Shown here in pieces: positions 59,517-64,000 of a stretch of DNA of 64,000 nucleotides. The position numbers and the translations under genes were made by a program. Numbering within the stretch: position 1 is the first letter of the stretch; the number at the start of each line of letters is the position of its first letter. The notes under the pieces are model-generated. The model saw only the letters and a program-made list of their open reading frames with translations. It had not been told where the DNA came from and made no database searches. Location: contig NZ_AP023355.1 of the NCBI RefSeq assembly GCF_016865425.1, positions 5,454,198 to 5,518,197 of the forward strand. Direction: 5' to 3'. The stretch is from Actinocatenispora thailandica (GTDB lineage Bacteria > Actinomycetota > Actinomycetes > Mycobacteriales > Micromonosporaceae).

Positions 59517-59546
59517 ATCTATACCGATCTACATCGAGCTATAGAT
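59517..59546. promoter_or_regulatory. Cassette B operator-like region
   Basis: Arms ATCTATA (59517-59523) and TATAGAT (59540-59546) in a stretch of unusually AT-rich DNA between the divergent GntR and small protein genes. TATAGAT on the minus strand could be the -10 of the small-protein promoter. Confidence 0.5.
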
Positions 59547-59580
59547 TGATATACACCTACGAAGTTAGTTGCAGGTCGCC

Positions 59581-59826
59581 ATGCTCAGCGGTATGGAGAT
59601 CCGACACGGCGGGCCGGTGCCGGTGTGGAAACAGGTGGCGGACGACATCGCCCAGCGGATCAAGGCTGGCGAGTTCCACCAGGACGACGCCATCCCGTCG
59701 CAGACCGCCATGCGACAGGAGTACGGCATCGCCATCATGACCGCGCGGCGAGTGATCCGGGACCTCCAGGAACGCGGCCTCGTCTACACCGTCACCGGCC
59801 GCGGCAGCTACGTCCGCGGCCGCTGA
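59581..59826 (+). CDS. GntR-family regulator of cassette B
   Basis: 81 residues from the ATG at 59581 (ATG 59593 and TTG 59569 are alternatives). Lone winged HTH: PVPVWKQVADDIAQRIKAGE, PSQTAMRQEYGIAIMTARRV, GRGSYVRGR. Same fold and size as the cassette A regulator but distinctly diverged in sequence. It ends three bases before the direct repeat DR2 and thioesterase 3' end. Divergent from the small protein gene. Confidence 0.87.
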   Translation: MLSGMEIRHGGPVPVWKQVADDIAQRIKAGEFHQDDAIPSQTAMRQEYGIAIMTARRVIRDLQERGLVYTVTGRGSYVRGR

Positions 59827-59829
59827 ACC

Positions 59830-59973
59830 GTCAGGCGGTGCGGGACTGGGCTATGGCGTCGCGGCGGGCGAGCCGGTGGGTGCGGCGGATCTCGGCCTCG
59901 CGCTGGCGGCGCTCGTCGTCCGGGGTCTCCGGCAGTACCGGCGGGATCGGGCGCGGCTTGCCGTCCGCGTCGA
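59830..59973. repeat. 144-bp direct repeat, right copy (DR2)
   Basis: Identical to DR1 at 58919-59062. It contains the last part of the thioesterase gene including its stop, and begins three bases after the cassette B GntR gene. Confidence 0.95.
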
Positions 59974-60334
59974 TGCCGACGAACACCAGGTAGGCGGTGG
60001 CCACCTCGACCGGCTCGGTACCGGCGGTGTCCCAGCGTTCGGCCACCACCCGCACGCCGACCTCCAGCGACGAGCTGCCGGTCCAGTTCACGGCGGCGTG
60101 CGCGTGCACCAGGTCGCCCACTCGTACCGGGGCGGCGAAGACGATCTCGTCGATGGCCGCGGTGACGGCGTTGCCACCGGAGTGCCGGGCCGCGGCCGCG
60201 CCGGCGGCGTCGTCCACGAACTTCATGATCACGCCGCCGTGCACGGTCCCGTACAGGTTGACGTCGGCGGCGGTCATGATCCGACTGAGTGTTACCCGGG
60301 AGTACGACGTCGGTTTCCCAGCGAGCAGGTTCAT
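59831..60334 (-). CDS. Acyl-CoA thioesterase (hotdog fold, ACOT type)
   Basis: 167 residues. Hotdog features: SRIMTAADVNLYGTVHGGVIMKFVDDAAGAAA (the catalytic N-Y-G-T-V-H-G-G helix entry), then AAIDEIVFAAPVRVGDLVHAHAAVNWTG and TAYLVFVGIDADGKPRPIPPV. The charged C-terminus with RREAEIRRTHRLARR lies in the direct repeat. It hydrolyses fatty acyl-CoA in the cytosol. The ATG at 60334 begins the conserved region. Its intact 3' end is next to the duplicated island. Confidence 0.92.
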   Translation of the reverse strand: MNLLAGKPTSYSRVTLSRIMTAADVNLYGTVHGGVIMKFVDDAAGAAAARHSGGNAVTAAIDEIVFAAPVRVGDLVHAHAAVNWTGSSSLEVGVRVVAERWDTAGTEPVEVATAYLVFVGIDADGKPRPIPPVLPETPDDERRQREAEIRRTHRLARRDAIAQSRTA

Positions 60335-60475
60335 GCCTGACACGGTACGGTCGGGCTTGGGGCTGGTCCTCACGTCCCGTCCGGAGCCGGACGGCTGCCA
60401 CACCGCCCGACCCGACGAGCCGGACGAACCGGCCCGGGAGGCTATTGCCTCGACTCGCTGTCGAGGGAGGCAGAG

Positions 60476-61138
60476 ATGCGACACCTCAGCAGTTTCATCG
60501 CCGGCATCGTGGTCGCGATCGTCGCCTGGGGAGTGCTCGGCTGGGCCCAGGCGAAACTCGGCGCCACGGCGGTTGCCGGCATCTCCAGCCACAACTGGGG
60601 CACCTACTCCTGGCCGTTGCTGTTCCTCGCGATCGGCGGCCTGCTGATCGGGTTGATCGCCTCGACCCGGATCTCACCGAGCGGCCCGCTCATCGCCGGC
60701 ATCGGCTACCTGGTCCTGCAGGCGCTGTACGTGCAGTGGCCCGGATTCCTGAACTGGCTGCCGCACAGCGTGTTCGGCCAGACCGACATCTGGACCCGAC
60801 CGGCCCGCAGCGGCCTGTTCGCGGTACTGGGCCTGGCCATGCTGGTCGCGGTCGCGAGCGTCCGGCGCTGGCAGCGCTGGCCGTCGCGCACCGGCACCGG
60901 CGCGCACGCCCCCGGCCGCACCGGTGCGAGCGCCGGAGCCGGCAGCGGGCTGGGCGACACGACCGATCGGCAGTTCCCGCTGTCGGGCAGCCGCTCGGGA
61001 TCGCTGACCACCGACACCGGAATGTCGCAGCCGAGCGGCGCGGAGGATCCGACCCGGGCGATGCCGGCGCAGCAACCCAGCGGTGACGACCCGGCGGGCG
61101 GACCGAGCATCGGCCGACCCCCGGAACCGCCGCACTGA
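60476..61138 (+). CDS. Four-span membrane protein of unknown family
   Basis: 220 residues. Four hydrophobic helices in the first 125 residues (SFIAGIVVAIVAWGVLGWAQ, PLLFLAIGGLLIGLIAS, PLIAGIGYLVLQALYV, GLFAVLGLAMLVAVASV). The last 90 residues are hydrophilic, Gly/Ser/Pro-rich and disordered, ending PSIGRPPEPPH. GAGGGAGGCAG precedes the ATG. I do not recognise a family. It diverges from the thioesterase gene by 141 bases. Confidence 0.82.
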   Translation: MRHLSSFIAGIVVAIVAWGVLGWAQAKLGATAVAGISSHNWGTYSWPLLFLAIGGLLIGLIASTRISPSGPLIAGIGYLVLQALYVQWPGFLNWLPHSVFGQTDIWTRPARSGLFAVLGLAMLVAVASVRRWQRWPSRTGTGAHAPGRTGASAGAGSGLGDTTDRQFPLSGSRSGSLTTDTGMSQPSGAEDPTRAMPAQQPSGDDPAGGPSIGRPPEPPH

Positions 61139-61243
61139 CGGCCAGGCCGGCCCGAGCATCGGCCGACCCCGGGAACTGACCGCGGGGCCGGCCGGGGACC
61201 GGCGAACCCCACCGACCCGTCCACAGTGGACTGCTCTGGATGC

Positions 61244-62071
61244 TCAGCGCAGGAAGGCGGTCAGGGTCCGGAGGAACGCGGCCGGGTCGTCGACCCACGG
61301 GTAGTGACCGGCGCCGGGCTGTACCGCCAGCGACGGGTGCGCGAACAGCCCGGCGTACTCGGACATCGGGGCCGGCGGGCTGTTCATGTCGAGCTCGCCG
61401 GCCAGCACCAGCACCGGCCCGTCGTACCCGGCGATCGCGGCCCGGGTGGCCGGCGGGTCGAACGCCCCATCGGCCCGGTAGCCCTCGACCAGCTCCGGAT
61501 TGGTGTGCGGCCGGTTCGCCGGGTGGTTGCGCGCCGCCTCGTCCCAGCGGCCCCAGAAGAACGGCATGATCGCGTCCCGGTCCGCGTCACCACCCTCGGC
61601 GGCCACCCTCAGCGCCGCGTACGCCGCCGGGTACCAGGGTTCGGCGCTGCGCTGCCGGGCCAGGTCGAGCCGCATCGCCGGAGTGATGTCGATACCGACC
61701 GCACGCGGGCTCGGACACACCAGCGCGAACCGGCGGACCCGCTCGGCGTACCGGGCCAGGTACTGCACCGCGATGTTCCCACCGGCGGAGTGGCCGAGCA
61801 GATCGATGCGGTCCAGCCCGAGGTGCGCCCGCAGCGCCTCGACGTCGTCCACCAGCCGGTCGCACCGGTACGAGGCGGGGTCGGCCGGGAGCGCGGAGCC
61901 GCCGGTGCCGCGCAGGTCCGGGACGATCACTTGCCGGTACTTCGACAGCCCACCGAGATCGCCCAGGTAGGCAGAGTCGGTCGGGCCGCCGGGCAGGCAC
62001 ACGATCGGGTCGCCCTCGCCGAGCACCCGGTACGCGAGTCGGGTCCCGTCGGCGGCGGAGAAGGTAACCAT
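61244..62071 (-). CDS. Alpha/beta hydrolase (proline iminopeptidase-like)
   Basis: 275 residues. Oxyanion CLPGGPTDSAYLGDLGG, nucleophile LLGHSAGGNIAVQYLARY with Ser near 96, acid in LVLAGELDMNSPP and His in QPGAGHYPWVDD. Resembles prolyl aminopeptidases by the GGPG-like loop. Substrate unknown. ATG at 62071 is preceded by GGAGAAGG. It is convergent to the membrane protein gene, and a TCCACAGTGGA palindrome (61220-61230) lies between them. Confidence 0.87.
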   Translation of the reverse strand: MVTFSAADGTRLAYRVLGEGDPIVCLPGGPTDSAYLGDLGGLSKYRQVIVPDLRGTGGSALPADPASYRCDRLVDDVEALRAHLGLDRIDLLGHSAGGNIAVQYLARYAERVRRFALVCPSPRAVGIDITPAMRLDLARQRSAEPWYPAAYAALRVAAEGGDADRDAIMPFFWGRWDEAARNHPANRPHTNPELVEGYRADGAFDPPATRAAIAGYDGPVLVLAGELDMNSPPAPMSEYAGLFAHPSLAVQPGAGHYPWVDDPAAFLRTLTAFLR

Positions 62072-62151
62072 GGGTTCAGATCCTGCCAGCGACCCAGGCC
62101 CGGCGCCCAGCGGGTCACCGCCGCCGGAGTCCGTCACAACTGCCGGGCCGG

Positions 62152-62691
62152 TCAGATCTGCCGGAGCCAGGCCACGAACAGCAGCGCCCCGGCCACGCAC
62201 CCGACCAGCGCGACCAGCACCGCCCAGGCCGGGGTACGCCGACCGGCCAGCGGTGCGGCGAGCTGCCGGTGCAGCCCGTCGAGCCCCGCCAGGGCAAGGA
62301 GCCCGAGCGCCAGGAACGGCAGGCTGATGGCGAAGTGCGCCGCCCACGCGCCGGCCATCGTCGGGCCACCCCAGGAGTGGTCGTACGGGCCGCGGTCGAC
62401 CAGCCCGTAGCACAGCCCGCGCGCCACGCACAGCACCACTGCACCCACCGGGAGCAACGCCAGCACACCGAGCACCAGCCCGGCGAGCGCCGCCCGGATC
62501 CGTTGCGCCGCACCGGCTCCGGCGGCGTCCACGGCGTCCCGGTGCAGCAGCCGGGAGGCGAGCTGCGCACGGCCGGTGAGGGTGGCCGCCAGCGCCACCA
62601 GCGCGCGCGGCAGCAGCAGCGCACCGCGACCGGCGGCAACGGGCACCGCGCGCAGCACGCGGACGGGGGCGGGTGGGTGCGTCGTCGTCAT
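62152..62691 (-). CDS. Membrane protein of unknown family
   Basis: 179 residues from the ATG at 62691. Three or four hydrophobic segments are seen: ALLLPRALVALAATL, LVLGVLALLPVGAVVLCVARG, FAISLPFLALGLLALAG and AVLVALVGCVAGALLFVAWL. The loop YGLVDRGPYDHSWGGPTMAGAW is notable for its aromatic and Gly residues and recurs in small actinobacterial membrane proteins, as far as I recall. It lies 80 bases upstream of the hydrolase gene on the same strand. Confidence 0.78.
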   Translation of the reverse strand: MTTTHPPAPVRVLRAVPVAAGRGALLLPRALVALAATLTGRAQLASRLLHRDAVDAAGAGAAQRIRAALAGLVLGVLALLPVGAVVLCVARGLCYGLVDRGPYDHSWGGPTMAGAWAAHFAISLPFLALGLLALAGLDGLHRQLAAPLAGRRTPAWAVLVALVGCVAGALLFVAWLRQI

Positions 62692-62876
62692 GCCCCGCAC
62701 GCTAGGTGCCGCCGCACGCCGGCGGCGTCATACCGCGGAGCCATCCCGCACCCGTACCGCGGAGCCACCGGTGGAGTACACGGAACGAAGCTGCCGCCGG
62801 CCCGGTCGCCGAGCTCGGCCGCTCCCGCGCGCTCCGCCGCCTTGTCGCGGGTCTGACTGCCTTGTACGCTCGCGCC

Positions 62877-63713
62877 GTGTATCCCCCCGCGCCCGGTACG
62901 CCCGGCGGCCCCGACAGCCCGAACCCGCCCGCCGTCCCGGGGATGATGCCCGGTGGCACCGGGGTGCCCGGCGCCGCTGGCGGCCCCGGCATGCCCGGCA
63001 GCCCCGGGATGCCCGGCAGCCCCGGGATCGCTGGTACGGCGGGGTTCGCCGACGGTCCCGGAGCGTTCGGCGCTGGCGGTGCGCCCGGACCGCTCGGGCA
63101 ACGGCCCGGCCCGGCGGCCCGGCCCCTGTGGACGCTCGCCGGAATCGTGCCGGCGGCGTGGCTGGCCGTCTTCGTGTTCACCCTGGCGACCGGGCCGAAC
63201 CTCACGAGGATGCGGTGGGTGCTGCACGCGTCGAGCGGGCAGCAGTTCACCAGGATCGTGCTGCCGTACCTGATCGCGGCCGGGTTGCTGTTCCCCGTCG
63301 GGTACCTGCTCGGGCGGCGGGCGCCGAACGCCGTCGCGCTGCCGGCGATCGCGATGATGGTGGTCGGCTTGACCCTGGCCGTGTTCACGCCGAACCCCAC
63401 GGTGCTCGCACTGGCCAGGCTGCTCGGCGGGATCGGTGCCGGCGCCGTCCTCGGCACCGCCGCCGCCCTGGTGGTGCGCGTCGCGCCGGCACAGCGGGTC
63501 GCCGCCGCCGTCGGGTCCGGCGCCGGGTTGGTCGTCGCCGGCGTCGCCGGCCCCCTGATCGGCGCCGTGGTCAGCGAGCGATTCAGCTTCCGGCTGGGTT
63601 TCATGATCGCGCTGCTCCTCGCCATCCTGGTCGGCGTGGCCGCCACGGTGATCGCCATCGTGGGGCTCGTCCAGCGCGGCTCCCGCCCCGCGGCCGTCCC
63701 GCCCGCACGCTGA
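62877..63713 (+). CDS. MFS-like membrane protein with collagen-like N-terminus
   Basis: 278 residues from the GTG at 62877. The first about 75 residues are Gly-Pro-Met rich (PGMPGSPGMPGSPG) and disordered. About six to seven helices follow, including LPYLIAAGLLFPVGYLLGRR, LARLLGGIGAGAVLGTAAALVV and FMIALLLAILVGVAATVIAIVGL. The GGIGAG segment resembles MFS helix-4 sequences, but the protein has about half the length of an MFS transporter. A half-transporter or a paralogue of unknown role. The start is not firm: an ATG at 62706 opens a longer frame. Confidence 0.7.
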   Translation: MYPPAPGTPGGPDSPNPPAVPGMMPGGTGVPGAAGGPGMPGSPGMPGSPGIAGTAGFADGPGAFGAGGAPGPLGQRPGPAARPLWTLAGIVPAAWLAVFVFTLATGPNLTRMRWVLHASSGQQFTRIVLPYLIAAGLLFPVGYLLGRRAPNAVALPAIAMMVVGLTLAVFTPNPTVLALARLLGGIGAGAVLGTAAALVVRVAPAQRVAAAVGSGAGLVVAGVAGPLIGAVVSERFSFRLGFMIALLLAILVGVAATVIAIVGLVQRGSRPAAVPPAR

Positions 63714-63757
63714 CCGACACCCGCCGGCGCCGCGGGCAACCCCGACCGCACCGGCCG

Positions 63758-63836
63758 GCACCGCGCTGGCACGGTACCGGCCCTCCGCCGGCACCGCGCC
63801 CCAATGCTGACCGCACCGCGCTGGCACGGTACCGGC
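63758..63836 (+). repeat. 24-bp direct repeat
   Basis: Identical 24-base segments at 63758-63781 and 63813-63836 (core GCTGGCACGGTACC) in the spacer after the MFS-like gene. Palindromic GGTACC at their centres. Function unknown. Confidence 0.75.
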
Positions 63837-63970
63837 GCCGGCAAGGTGACGGTCACCTGCCGGACAACTACTTCGCGGTAACAAGCAACCCGGCCCCACC
63901 CCTGGGCGTCTACGTAGTGAGCGCGACCCATCGACGTCTCGCGATCCCGTCGACGCCATGAAGGGAACCC

Positions 63971-64000
63971 ATGAGCCCCCGAAGACCGGCCACCGCCGTG
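63971..64000 (+). CDS. Start of an unidentified gene (cut by window edge)
   Basis: ATG at 63971 preceded by AAGGGA opens a frame MSPRRPATAV that continues past the window. Only ten codons are visible, so nothing can be said about the product. An ATG at 63958 in another frame is the alternative. Confidence 0.5.
   Translation, partial: MSPRRPATAV

Overview
The window is very GC-rich DNA with densely packed genes, frequent GTG starts and ATGA/GTGA start-stop overlaps. It carries genes for coenzyme F420 biosynthesis (cofD, cofE), a WhiB iron-sulfur regulator, a DUF5336 antigen-type membrane protein, a TIGR03089 protein, DUF3499 and a HelD-type RNA polymerase motor. Together these point to an actinomycete, most likely of the Micromonosporales. 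No rRNA, tRNA, CRISPR array, transposase or integrase is visible.

Region 1 (1-31.8 kb) is mostly accessory or regulatory. It holds an incomplete sensor kinase behind a frameshifted CPBP membrane protease, a NADAR enzyme, a HelD-like helicase, a membrane-anchored Hsp70 homologue, two VOC proteins, an MFS pump and an AhpD-like protein. It continues with a secreted protein of unknown family, two divergent ECF sigma factors (one followed by a thioredoxin-like gene), a large LuxR/ATPase regulator, DUF2306 and DedA membrane proteins, and a complete two-component pair. A divergent SpoIIM/RDD pair, an ABC exporter, a hydrolase and an MBL-fold gene follow, and then two TetR-controlled units (a SnoaL-like protein and a cytochrome P450).

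Region 2 (31.9-53.3 kb) contains the conserved actinobacterial block for GDP-mannose and F420: manA, a CDF transporter, a SIS-domain isomerase, Trm112-like protein, manB, an acetyltransferase, DUF3499, a degenerate zincin, whiB, DUF5336, cofD-cofE-NUDIX, and further on manC, a glycosyltransferase and TIGR03089. A hydrolase/TetR/flavin monooxygenase module is inserted between the NUDIX gene and manC. ManA, ManB and ManC would together convert fructose-6-phosphate to GDP-mannose.

Region 3 (53.3-64 kb) has an SDR/TetR pair with a clear operator, a chloroperoxidase-type hydrolase, an acetoacetate-CoA ligase, and then a small island at 58.0-59.97 kb. The island contains two paralogous inverted cassettes. 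Each has a GntR regulator diverging from an 82-84 aa protein that overlaps a 28 aa membrane peptide. A perfect 144-bp direct repeat brackets the second cassette and includes the 3' end of the neighbouring acyl-CoA thioesterase gene. This looks like a compact mobile or duplicated unit and is the strongest candidate for something undescribed.

Other notable points: overlapping leader peptides of one sequence family precede two unrelated genes, twice in tandem before the acetyltransferase and once before the SnoaL-like gene. Single-base frameshifts in G-runs interrupt whiB and the CPBP gene. A palindromic 11-mer (TCCACAGTGGA) recurs across the window. There are several coding and non-coding minisatellites.
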